From NCBI GenBank assembly GCA_027592105.1, contig JAQCLA010000167.1, forward strand, positions 1 to 5,662: a DNA stretch of 5,662 nt, written 5' to 3'. A program made the position numbers and the translations under genes. Position 1 is the stretch's first letter. Each line of letters starts with the position of its first letter. Origin of the DNA: Pseudomonadota bacterium. Its GTDB lineage: Bacteria > Pseudomonadota > Alphaproteobacteria > Rhodobacterales > Rhodobacteraceae. This document shows positions 1 to 5,593 of the stretch, in pieces. The notes under the pieces were generated by a model. The model was not told where the DNA came from and made no database searches. It was given only the letters and a program-made list of their open reading frames with translations.

Positions 1-1582
1 CCGCGCTCTTCTCGCCCCAGCCCTCTCGGTTCTTGAGCTGTTGCAGGCCAGATCCGTATTTCGATTTGAGATCAAAGATATCCGCCGGTTCTTTGATCCA
101 ACCATCGGTATAGAATGTCTCGACCTGTTTGGCGCCCAAGCCTTCGATATCGAAAGCGGCACGGCTGACGAAATGCTTGAGCTTTTCCACCGCTTGGGCC
201 GGGCAGATCAACCCGCCGGTGCAGCGGCGCACCGCGTCACCCTCTTCACGCAGCGCCTCAGAGCCGCATTCAGGGCAATGGGTTGGAAACACAAAGGGCC
301 GCGCATCATCTGGGCGCTTGGACAGATCGACATCGGCGATCTTGGGGATGACATCGCCCGCGCGGTAGACCTGCACCCAATCGCCGATGCGAATGTCTTT
401 GCCGCCCCGGATCTCGCCGCCGCGCGCATCGCGCCCAGCGATGTAATCCTCATTATGCAAGGTCGCGTTTGACACGACCACGCCGCCGACGGTGACGGGG
501 GTCAGCCGCGCCACGGGGCTGAGCGCGCCGGTGCGGCCCACTTGGATATCGATCGCCTCGAGCCGGGTCCAAGCCAGCTCGGCGGGGAATTTATGCGCGA
601 TCGCCCAGCGTGGCGTGGTCGCACGCAGCCCAAGGCGCGCTTGCAAGCCAAGATCGTCGAGCTTGTAGACGACACCGTCGATATCATAACCCAGCGTCGC
701 GCGTTGCGCCTCGATCTGCGCGTAATGGGCCAGCATCGCGTCGAGATCGCGGCAGACACGGGTCAAAGAATTGATGGAAAAGCCCATTTCGCCCAACCGC
801 GCGATGGCACCGCTTTGCGTGTCAGCCAAGGGCGCGGAAAGCGCGCCCCAAGCATAGGCGTAAAACCGCAAGGGGCGCGCATGGGTGATCGCAGCATCGA
901 GTTGGCGCAATGATCCCGCGGCGGCATTGCGCGGATTGGCGAAAAGCTTGGCGCAAAGGGCCGCTTGGCGGGCATTGAGGGCTGCGAAGTCCTCATGGCT
1001 CATATAAACCTCGCCGCGCACCTCTAAGATCGTGGGCGCATCGGAAAGCTGTTGCGGGATGTCGGCGATGGTGCGCGCGTTGGCGGTGACGTTCTCGCCC
1101 GTCTCGCCGTCGCCGCGTGTGGCAGCACTGATCAGCTGGCCATTCTCATAGCGCAGCGAGAGCGACAGCCCATCGATCTTTGGCTCGGCGGTAAAGGCCA
1201 ATGGCGCATCACTGGCAAGCCCCAGGTACCTGCGGATGCCGGCCACGAAATCGGCCACATCGGCTGCGTCAAACGCATTCGCCAGCGACAGCATCCGCTC
1301 GGAGTGCGTGATCTTGGAAAAGCCGTCGCCAAGCTGCGCGCCGATCTGTTCGCTGGGGCTGTCTTGACGTTTGAGATGGGGAAAGCGCGCCTCGATCGCG
1401 GCGTTTTCACGCTTGAGCGCGTCGAAATCGGCATCCGACATGATCGGGGCGTCGTTCTGGAAATAGGCGAGATTTGCAGCGGCGATCTGGCTGGCCAACA
1501 GGCGCAACCGGTCGCGTGCTTCAGCCTCATCCAAGCCCGCGATATCCTGCTGGCTCGCCGCCGCTTTGCCATTCTCGACCAT
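1..1582 (-). CDS. ligA: NAD+-dependent DNA ligase LigA, 3' end outside window
   Basis: This enzyme seals nicks in DNA during replication and repair, using NAD+ to form a ligase-AMP intermediate. The frame is open from ATG at 1582 to the window edge: 527 codons of a family usually near 670-720, so the rest of the helix-hairpin-helix region and the BRCT domain lie beyond position 1. Visible parts are the NMN-binding domain Ia (about residues 25-75), the adenylation motif EPKIDG with catalytic Lys135, RGEVY, NPRNAAAGSLRQLD, DIDGVVYK (Lys307), HKFPAE (Lys331), an OB fold with VGRTG, and a zinc finger with Cys436, Cys439, Cys454 and Cys460, spaced as in E. coli LigA. In domain Ia the residues matching E. 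coli His23 and Tyr35 are Phe41 and Phe53, which is unusual. The likely Shine-Dalgarno is AGGGG, 6 bases before the ATG. The gene follows ctrA after 81 bases on the same strand. The family assignment is secure. Confidence 0.97.
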   Translation of the reverse strand, partial: MVENGKAAASQQDIAGLDEAEARDRLRLLASQIAAANLAYFQNDAPIMSDADFDALKRENAAIEARFPHLKRQDSPSEQIGAQLGDGFSKITHSERMLSLANAFDAADVADFVAGIRRYLGLASDAPLAFTAEPKIDGLSLSLRYENGQLISAATRGDGETGENVTANARTIADIPQQLSDAPTILEVRGEVYMSHEDFAALNARQAALCAKLFANPRNAAAGSLRQLDAAITHARPLRFYAYAWGALSAPLADTQSGAIARLGEMGFSINSLTRVCRDLDAMLAHYAQIEAQRATLGYDIDGVVYKLDDLGLQARLGLRATTPRWAIAHKFPAELAWTRLEAIDIQVGRTGALSPVARLTPVTVGGVVVSNATLHNEDYIAGRDARGGEIRGGKDIRIGDWVQVYRAGDVIPKIADVDLSKRPDDARPFVFPTHCPECGSEALREEGDAVRRCTGGLICPAQAVEKLKHFVSRAAFDIEGLGAKQVETFYTDGWIKEPADIFDLKSKYGSGLQQLKNREGWGEKSA

Positions 1583-1588
1583 GCCCAA

Positions 1589-1620
1589 CCCCTAGATGCC
1601 GCTGATCTAAGGTTTAGGGG
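1589..1620 (-). promoter_or_regulatory. Stem-loop in the ligA leader overlapping its ribosome binding site
   Basis: In the ligA mRNA sense, CCCCTA (1620-1615) is exactly complementary to TAGGGG (1594-1589). An inner GAT/ATC pairing closes a 7-base loop, leaving a 7-base bulge on the 5' side. The 3' arm contains AGGGG, the only Shine-Dalgarno-like sequence in front of the ligA ATG, 6 bases from the start codon. If the stem forms it would partly hide the ribosome binding site. The pairing is seen in the sequence; the regulatory effect is inferred. It has no T run after it and does not look like an intrinsic terminator. Confidence 0.35.
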
Positions 1621-1663
1621 GATGCGCGCATGAATTCCAGAGGATGCGCACCGTTGGACGGGG

Positions 1664-2377
1664 TTAACCGTTCATCGCCATTTCGACCGCTGCCCGCCCC
1701 GGCACCGGGTCGCGCAGCACGTAGCCGCGCCCCCAAACGGTTTCGATGTAATTGGCCCCACCCGTCGCCACCGAGAGTTTCTTGCGCAGCTTGCAGATAA
1801 AGACATCGATGATCTTGAGTTCCGGCTCATCCATACCGCCGTAGAGATGGTTCAAAAACATCTCCTTGGTCAGCGTTGTGCCTTTGCGCAGGCTCAAAAG
1901 CTCCAGCATCTGATATTCCTTACCCGTCAGATGTACGGTCTGATGTTCCACCTCGACGGTTTTGGCATCCAGATTGACGGCGATCATCCCGGTTTTGATG
2001 ATGGATTGCGCATGTCCCTTGGAGCGGCGGATGATGGCATGAATACGCGCCACCAATTCCTCGCGATGAAAAGGTTTAGTCAAATAGTCATCGGCCCCGA
2101 AACCGAACCCCTTGAGCTTGCTTTCCGGATCATCGAGACCCGAAAGGATCAAGATCGGCGTATCGACGCGCGCGGTGCGCAATTGGCGCAGCACATCATG
2201 GCCGTGAATATCGGGCAGGTTCAGATCAAGCAGAATGATGTCGTAATCGTAGAGCTTTGCGAGATCGATACCCTCTTCGCCAAGATCGGTCGCATAGACG
2301 TTGAGGTTTGCATGCCGCAACATCATTTCGATGCTACGCGATGTGGTGGGGTCGTCCTCGACAAGCAAAACACGCAT
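1664..2377 (-). CDS. ctrA: Cell-cycle response regulator CtrA (OmpR/PhoB family)
   Basis: CtrA is a cytoplasmic DNA-binding response regulator. In Caulobacter it is phosphorylated through the CckA-ChpT relay, blocks replication initiation and activates cell-cycle and motility genes; in Rhodobacterales it mainly governs motility and gene transfer agents. The protein is 237 aa. The receiver domain (about 1-118) has acidic pocket Glu7-Asp8-Asp9, phospho-acceptor Asp51 in LLDLNLPD, Ser79, Tyr98 and Lys101 in YLTKPFH. The winged-helix domain (about 125-222) contains LTGKEYQMLELL, DVFICKLRKKL and IETVWGRGYVLRDP. I start it at ATG 2377, giving the standard MRVLLVEDD; an in-frame TTG one codon earlier is less likely. 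GGAG lies 8 bases before the ATG. Two GANTC sites lie just upstream. The C-terminus ends MAMNG, not in the Ala-Ala that directs ClpXP proteolysis of Caulobacter CtrA. sciP lies 60 bases upstream and ligA 81 bases downstream. Confidence 0.96.
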   Translation of the reverse strand: MRVLLVEDDPTTSRSIEMMLRHANLNVYATDLGEEGIDLAKLYDYDIILLDLNLPDIHGHDVLRQLRTARVDTPILILSGLDDPESKLKGFGFGADDYLTKPFHREELVARIHAIIRRSKGHAQSIIKTGMIAVNLDAKTVEVEHQTVHLTGKEYQMLELLSLRKGTTLTKEMFLNHLYGGMDEPELKIIDVFICKLRKKLSVATGGANYIETVWGRGYVLRDPVPGRAAVEMAMNG

Positions 2378-2388
2378 CAATCCGCTCC

Positions 2389-2415
2389 GAATCTCTTAAT
2401 GATGCACCAAGAATC
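2389..2415. promoter_or_regulatory. Paired GANTC (CcrM methylation) sites before ctrA
   Basis: GAATC occurs at 2389-2393 and again at 2411-2415, both in the 60-base gap between sciP and ctrA. GANTC is the target of the alphaproteobacterial adenine methylase CcrM; in Caulobacter a GANTC site at the ctrA P1 promoter links ctrA transcription to fork passage. Scanning by eye I found only two other GANTC sites in the window, at 4016 and inside the tRNA-Val gene. The gap is also much more AT-rich than its surroundings, as expected for a promoter. I could not place a convincing -35/-10 pair, so the exact promoter is not called. Confidence 0.5.
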
Positions 2416-2437
2416 AGCGCGAAAGATTAATTTGTTG

Positions 2438-2743
2438 TCACTTAAGTTTACCGAAATTCTCGAAAGTTGATCCACGATATTGCTTTAATGCCGTCGCGCG
2501 CAATGCCGCGATCCCATGCTGCGACACCGCGGCGCGCCAGCTATCAAGCTCTTCTTTTGAGAGTGACCACAGGCGGATCGCCTCATCACTGGTGATCAAA
2601 CCCGCATCCACGGCCATCACCACCGCGGCCTTTCGGCTGGCAACCCACCGTTGCGTCCCCGCGGGCGGCAGATCGGCGCGGGTCATGCTGCGCCCATCGG
2701 GCAATTTCACGGTATTGGGCCCCGGAATTCTGCGAATATACAT
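2438..2743 (-). CDS. sciP: SciP-family CtrA inhibitor (DUF1153)
   Basis: The family is named after Caulobacter SciP, a small helix-turn-helix protein that binds DNA, contacts CtrA and prevents it from recruiting RNA polymerase. The product here is 101 aa with the conserved layout: MYIRR at the N-terminus, LPDG (14-17), ADLPP (23-27), RWVASRKAAVV (32-42), AVDAGLIT (44-51), LSKEELDSW (61-69), HGIAALRAT (76-84) and QYRG (88-91), then a short tail STFENFGKLK. I start at ATG 2743 because GGGAG lies close before it and the family normally begins MYIRR. The frame also contains ATG codons 4 and 11 codons further upstream, but these lie in or before that ribosome binding site. It is followed by ctrA on the same strand after 60 bases, which supports a role in CtrA control. 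Family membership is clear; its action on CtrA in this organism is inferred. Confidence 0.88.
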   Translation of the reverse strand: MYIRRIPGPNTVKLPDGRSMTRADLPPAGTQRWVASRKAAVVMAVDAGLITSDEAIRLWSLSKEELDSWRAAVSQHGIAALRATALKQYRGSTFENFGKLK

Positions 2744-2795
2744 CAGCTCTCCCATTTGCTTGGCGCGATTGCGCATCAGCTTGCCCAGAATTTGC

Positions 2796-2810
2796 TTAAT
2801 GCGACGTAAG
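2796..2810. promoter_or_regulatory. Degenerate CtrA-box-like element between sciP and mnmA
   Basis: The plus strand reads TTAA, seven bases, then TAAG. The CtrA consensus is TTAA-N7-TTAA, so six of eight defined bases match with the correct spacing. It lies 53 bases upstream of the sciP start, and CtrA activates sciP in Caulobacter. TTAA is rare in this GC-rich window (about seven occurrences), but a 6/8 match could still be chance. Confidence 0.25.
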
Positions 2811-2818
2811 CGGGGCGG

Positions 2819-2846
2819 TTGAGCTTTCGCAGGATTTTCCTATATT
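2819..2846 (+). promoter_or_regulatory. Putative sigma-70-type promoter of mnmA
   Basis: TTGAGC (2819-2824) and TATATT (2841-2846) are separated by 16 bases, matching the TTGACA/TATAAT consensus at four and five positions. Transcription would start near 2853, giving a leader of about 35 bases to the chosen mnmA start at 2889. The element lies in the divergent sciP-mnmA gap, and no other -10-like sequence in that gap is as good. Confidence 0.5.
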
Positions 2847-2888
2847 ACGCACAACGTTCTCTTCCTTGCCAAAATGTCAGGATCGCCC

Positions 2889-4031
2889 ATGGCGCTGGAT
2901 CAGCCCGGGATGCTCAATTCGCTTGGCCTGCCCAAGGCCCCGTCGCAGACCCGCGTCGTCGTCGCCATGTCGGGCGGCGTCGATAGCTCGGTGGTGGCCG
3001 CGGTTCTGGCCGAACAGGGCTATGATGTGGTGGGTGTCACGCTGCAGCTTTACGATCACGGCGCGGCGCTGGCCAAGAAAGGTGCCTGTTGCGCGGGCCG
3101 CGATATCCATGATGCGCGGCGTGTGGCTGAAACCATGGGCTTTCCGCATTATGTGCTGGATTACGAGAACACCTTTCGCGCGGCAGTGATTGACGAGTTT
3201 GCCGATAGCTATCTGGCGGGCGCCACGCCCGTGCCCTGCATCCGCTGCAATGAGCGGGTAAAGTTCAAGGATCTGTTGGAAACCGCCAAAGACCTCGACG
3301 CCGATTGCATGGCGACAGGCCATTATATCCAGCGCAAGATGGGCCCGCAAAAGGCCGAGTTGCATTGCGCCGCCGATGCGGCGCGCGATCAATCCTATTT
3401 CCTTTTCTCGACCACGCAAGCCCAGCTTGATTTCCTGCGCTTTCCCTTGGGCCATTTGACCTCCAAGGTCGAAACGCGGGCATTGGCCGCCAAATACGGG
3501 CTGAGTGTCGCCGACAAGCCCGATAGCCAAGATATCTGTTTCGTGCCGAATGGCGATTATGCCGCCGTGATCGAAAAGCTGCGTCCCGGTGCCGCCGATC
3601 CGGGTCAGATCGTGGATATGGATGGCACTGTCTTGGGCGAACATCGCGGCGTGATCCATTACACGATCGGACAGCGGCGCGGTCTTGGCATCGGCGGCCT
3701 GGCCGATCCGCTTTACGTCGTGAAACTCGACCCGGAAACGCGGCAGGTTGTGGTGGGACCAAAGGAACATCTGTCGACCCGCATCGTGCCACTGCGCGAG
3801 ATCAACTGGCTCGGCGATGCGCCGCTGACATCGCGCGCCGAATGGGAGGTGGAGGTCAAGATCCGCTCAACCCGCCCGTCGCGCCCGGCGGTGATCCGTC
3901 CCCTGTCCGATCAGACAGCCACGGTCGAGTTGTTCACCCCCGAGGAAGGCGTCAGCCCTGGGCAGGCGTGTGTTTTCTATGATACCGACAGCAGCCGCGT
4001 CTTGGGTGGCGGCTGGATTCACAAGGGCTGA
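2889..4031 (+). CDS. mnmA: tRNA-specific 2-thiouridylase MnmA
   Basis: MnmA transfers sulfur to C2 of the wobble uridine (U34) of tRNA-Lys, -Glu and -Gln, using ATP to adenylate the base; it acts in the cytoplasm. The protein is 380 aa, normal for the family. Visible motifs are the PP-loop SGGVDSS (28-34), LQLYDHG, ATGHYIQR (142-149), the catalytic cysteine pair Cys120 (in CIRCNE) and Cys217 (in PDSQDICF), YTIGQRRGLG in the central domain, and a C-terminal beta-barrel ending GGGWIHKG. I chose ATG 2889 because AGGA lies 6 bases before it; ATG 2874 adds five residues but has no Shine-Dalgarno. The gene is divergent from sciP with its own promoter and followed by a hairpin terminator, so it is probably monocistronic. 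The long minus-strand frame opposite it (2877-3770) is a codon-bias shadow. Confidence 0.96.
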   Translation: MALDQPGMLNSLGLPKAPSQTRVVVAMSGGVDSSVVAAVLAEQGYDVVGVTLQLYDHGAALAKKGACCAGRDIHDARRVAETMGFPHYVLDYENTFRAAVIDEFADSYLAGATPVPCIRCNERVKFKDLLETAKDLDADCMATGHYIQRKMGPQKAELHCAADAARDQSYFLFSTTQAQLDFLRFPLGHLTSKVETRALAAKYGLSVADKPDSQDICFVPNGDYAAVIEKLRPGAADPGQIVDMDGTVLGEHRGVIHYTIGQRRGLGIGGLADPLYVVKLDPETRQVVVGPKEHLSTRIVPLREINWLGDAPLTSRAEWEVEVKIRSTRPSRPAVIRPLSDQTATVELFTPEEGVSPGQACVFYDTDSSRVLGGGWIHKG

Positions 4032-4081
4032 CACCACCAGGCTTGGAGGGTGCCGCCATTCGGAGTACCTTTCGCCCATGC

Positions 4082-4102
4082 GTGCGCCCAAAGGCGCACT
4101 TT
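4082..4102 (+). terminator. Putative intrinsic terminator of mnmA
   Basis: GTGCGCC (4082-4088) and GGCGCAC (4093-4099) form a perfect 7-bp GC-rich stem with loop CAAA, followed by TTT. It lies 50 bases after the mnmA stop codon and before the oppositely oriented tRNA-Asp gene. The T run is short and follows the stem only on the plus strand, so I assign it to mnmA rather than to the tRNA. Confidence 0.55.
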
Positions 4103-4134
4103 ACAGGCGCATCATGACGACATCGAGGGAAAAG

Positions 4135-4211
4135 TGGCGCGGTTGACGGGGCTCGAACCCGCGACCCCCGGCGTGACAGGCCGGTACTCTAACCAACTGA
4201 GCTACAACCGC
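4135..4211 (-). tRNA. tRNA-Asp (anticodon GTC), copy 1
   Basis: This is a complete 77-nt tRNA with encoded CCA. The 5' arm GCGGTTG pairs with CAACCGC, with discriminator base G73 as usual for tRNA-Asp. The D-arm AGCTC..GAGT is normal. The anticodon loop CTGTCAC on a CCGGC/GCCGG stem gives anticodon GTC (decodes GAC/GAT). The T-arm is GCGGG-TTCGAGC-CCCGT. The sequence is identical to the second copy 227 bases away. It has a promoter-like element of its own directly upstream. Confidence 0.97.
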
Positions 4212-4222
4212 GCGTGAGGGAT

Positions 4223-4251
4223 CGTTTAGGCAATCGTCAAAGCGCCGTCAA
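4223..4251 (-). promoter_or_regulatory. Putative promoter of tRNA-Asp copy 1
   Basis: On the minus strand TTGACG (4251-4246) is followed after 17 bases by TAAACG (4228-4223). The -35 is near-perfect and the -10 weak. The -10 ends 11 bases before the tRNA 5' end. A second TTGACG (4240-4235) is too close to the tRNA to serve as a -35. The layout matches the element in front of copy 2, which raises confidence. Confidence 0.45.
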
Positions 4252-4306
4252 TGCCATCAGCGCGGCTTTTCGAATAGAATAGGCTGCGGCCATGAAACAC
4301 GGGCCG

Positions 4307-4335
4307 AAAACGCCGCGCATGGTGGAACCATACGC
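4307..4335 (-). terminator. Possible terminator after tRNA-Asp copy 2
   Basis: Read on the minus strand, the arms GCG-T-ATGGT and ACCAT-G-CGC pair around a 3-base loop (8 bp with one mismatch), and a TTTT run follows a few bases later (4310-4307). It lies 27 bases after the tRNA CCA end and before the copy 1 promoter. The gap between stem and T run makes it a weak candidate. Confidence 0.3.
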
Positions 4336-4361
4336 AACGTCAGGGGTATCTTGGGGGAAAG

Positions 4362-4438
4362 TGGCGCGGTTGACGGGGCTCGAACCCGCGACCCCCGGCG
4401 TGACAGGCCGGTACTCTAACCAACTGAGCTACAACCGC
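4362..4438 (-). tRNA. tRNA-Asp (anticodon GTC), copy 2
   Basis: This is a complete 77-nt tRNA-Asp with encoded CCA, identical base for base to copy 1: same acceptor stem GCGGTTG/CAACCGC, discriminator G73, anticodon loop CTGTCAC and T-loop TTCGAGC. Identity covers 82 bases (4358-4439 against 4131-4212) and stops just outside the tRNA on both sides, as expected for a gene duplicate kept identical by conversion or selection. It is on the same strand as pirin but has its own promoter-like element. Confidence 0.97.
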
Positions 4439-4447
4439 GTGCTGCGC

Positions 4448-4476
4448 TGCGTATTGTGCGCCGCCTGCCCCGTCAA
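4448..4476 (-). promoter_or_regulatory. Putative promoter of tRNA-Asp copy 2
   Basis: On the minus strand TTGACG (4476-4471) is followed after 17 bases by TACGCA (4453-4448), a strong -35 with a weak -10. The -10 ends 9 bases before the tRNA 5' end. The same hexamer, spacing and near-equal distance to the tRNA occur at copy 1. Confidence 0.45.
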
Positions 4477-4542
4477 GCGCCTTAAGACAAAGGCCATGAA
4501 TTTTTCACGCGATCGCTGAACGCCGCTTTTGAACTGATGCGC

Positions 4543-5481
4543 TCATCGCGCAGGAAGCGGCAGAAATTCCTTGTCATCGCCGGGCGGCAGTTGAAAACGG
4601 CCATGCGCCCAATCGCCCGCGCGCCACGCCTCCTTGGCCGCCGCGATCCGTTCCTGCGAAGAGGCGACGAAGTTCCACCAGATATAGCGCGGCCCCTCCA
4701 GCGTCGCGCCACCCAAGAGCATCAACCGCGCACCGGCCTCACCGGCCTGTAGCGAAAGCCTGTCGCCGGGCCGAAACACCATCATCCGCCCTGCTTCGAA
4801 CCATTGGCCCGCGACACTGACCGCGCCATCAAGCACATAGACCCCGCGATCCTCGTGATCATCGGGCAGGGGCAGGCGTGCGAAGGGGTCGAGTGCGGCA
4901 TCGATATAAAACATCTCAGAGGCGACAGGCACCGGCGCCCTTTGGCCATAGGCCGTCCCAAGGATCAGGCGCAGGCGCTTGCCCTCGCCCTCCAGCATCG
5001 GCAGGGCGTCGCATGGCGCATGATGAAAGGCGGCGGGTCGATCCTCGGCGTCTTTGGGCAGCGCAAGCCATGTCTGCACACCCGATAGCGTATAGGGGCG
5101 CGCCAAGATCTCGCCATCGACACGCTCGGAATGGGTAATGCCATGCCCCGCCGTCATCAGGTTGACGTCCCCGGGCGCGATCCAGTTATCGGTGCCAAGG
5201 CTGTCGCGGTGATGCAGCCGCCCTTGGAAGAGATAGGTTACCGTGGCCAGCCCGATATGGGGATGGGGGCGGATATCCACCCCCTGCCCCGTCACGAATT
5301 CAGCCGGCCCCATCTGGTCGAAAAAGATGAACGGGCCGACCATCTGCCGCTTGGGCGCAGGTAGCGCGCGGCGCACCGCGAAAGGCCCAAGATCGCGCGC
5401 ACGCGGCACGATCAGCGTGTCGATCGCATCGATCCCTACCCCCATGGGGCAGTGGTCATCAAGGGCGGGGTTCCAACTCAT
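4543..5481 (-). CDS. Pirin family protein (cupin metal-binding protein)
   Basis: Pirins are double-cupin proteins that bind a metal, usually iron; some show quercetin 2,3-dioxygenase activity and others act as redox-sensitive regulators. The product is 312 aa, typical length. The N-terminal cupin has IVPRARDLG, RRALPAP, MVGPFIFFDQMGP, RPHPHIGLATVTYLF and GHGITHSE. The four expected metal ligands are all present: His73, His75, His117 and Glu119. The C-terminal cupin (about 190-270) includes FYIDAAL, VYVLDGAV and FRPGD, and then LLGGATLEGPRYIWWNFVAS. I start at ATG 5481, giving the usual MSWNPAL; AAGG lies 8 bases before it. In-frame starts further upstream (ATG 5499, GTG 5532) lack a Shine-Dalgarno. 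It sits between tRNA genes with no functional partner beside it, so its substrate cannot be deduced. Confidence 0.93.
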   Translation of the reverse strand: MSWNPALDDHCPMGVGIDAIDTLIVPRARDLGPFAVRRALPAPKRQMVGPFIFFDQMGPAEFVTGQGVDIRPHPHIGLATVTYLFQGRLHHRDSLGTDNWIAPGDVNLMTAGHGITHSERVDGEILARPYTLSGVQTWLALPKDAEDRPAAFHHAPCDALPMLEGEGKRLRLILGTAYGQRAPVPVASEMFYIDAALDPFARLPLPDDHEDRGVYVLDGAVSVAGQWFEAGRMMVFRPGDRLSLQAGEAGARLMLLGGATLEGPRYIWWNFVASSQERIAAAKEAWRAGDWAHGRFQLPPGDDKEFLPLPAR

Positions 5482-5593
5482 GCTTGCGGCCTTTGTCATC
5501 TTGGTCGGTATCAAGATAACGCCTGAACGCACCGCAACAACGCGCCTGCACGCACAAGGCGTGTTCGCGGGGCGCCGATTACCGGGAAAGGGC

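Noticed and set aside
41..1633. Plus-strand open frames opposite ligA (41-472, 542-913, 1052-1633) and short minus-strand frames inside it
   Set aside because: They overlap a continuous ligA frame with every family motif; the translations resemble no family and look like GC-codon shadows.
2427..2445. TTAA-N11-TTAA across the sciP stop codon as a CtrA box
   Set aside because: The spacing is 11 instead of 7, so it does not fit the CtrA site; the first half is probably just part of the AT-rich gap.
1847..2470. 207-codon plus-strand frame opposite ctrA
   Set aside because: It runs antisense through the conserved CtrA coding sequence, has no recognisable motif, and is best explained by codon bias.
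2877..3770. 297-codon minus-strand frame opposite mnmA
   Set aside because: It mirrors the mnmA reading frame, shows no family motifs, and its existence follows from codon bias in mnmA.
4131..4439. The repeated tRNA-Asp as att sites flanking an integrated element
   Set aside because: The duplication covers the whole tRNA rather than its 3' end, the 145 bases between carry no gene, and no integrase is present.
4509..4516. GCGATCGC palindrome between pirin and tRNA-Asp copy 2 as pirin terminator
   Set aside because: The hairpin would have too small a loop and is followed by A rather than T on the pirin strand.
4292..4519. Plus-strand frame running through tRNA-Asp copy 2
   Set aside because: Most of it is the antisense of a tRNA gene and its promoter; no Shine-Dalgarno and no recognisable protein.
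5509..5518. TATC-AA-GATA palindrome upstream of pirin as an operator
   Set aside because: Only 4 bp per arm, with no regulator gene nearby; expected by chance in a region of this length.
5543..5561. CGCCT/AGGCG inverted repeat as a terminator of tRNA-Val
   Set aside because: The stem is only 5 bp with a 9-base loop and no T run follows on the minus strand.
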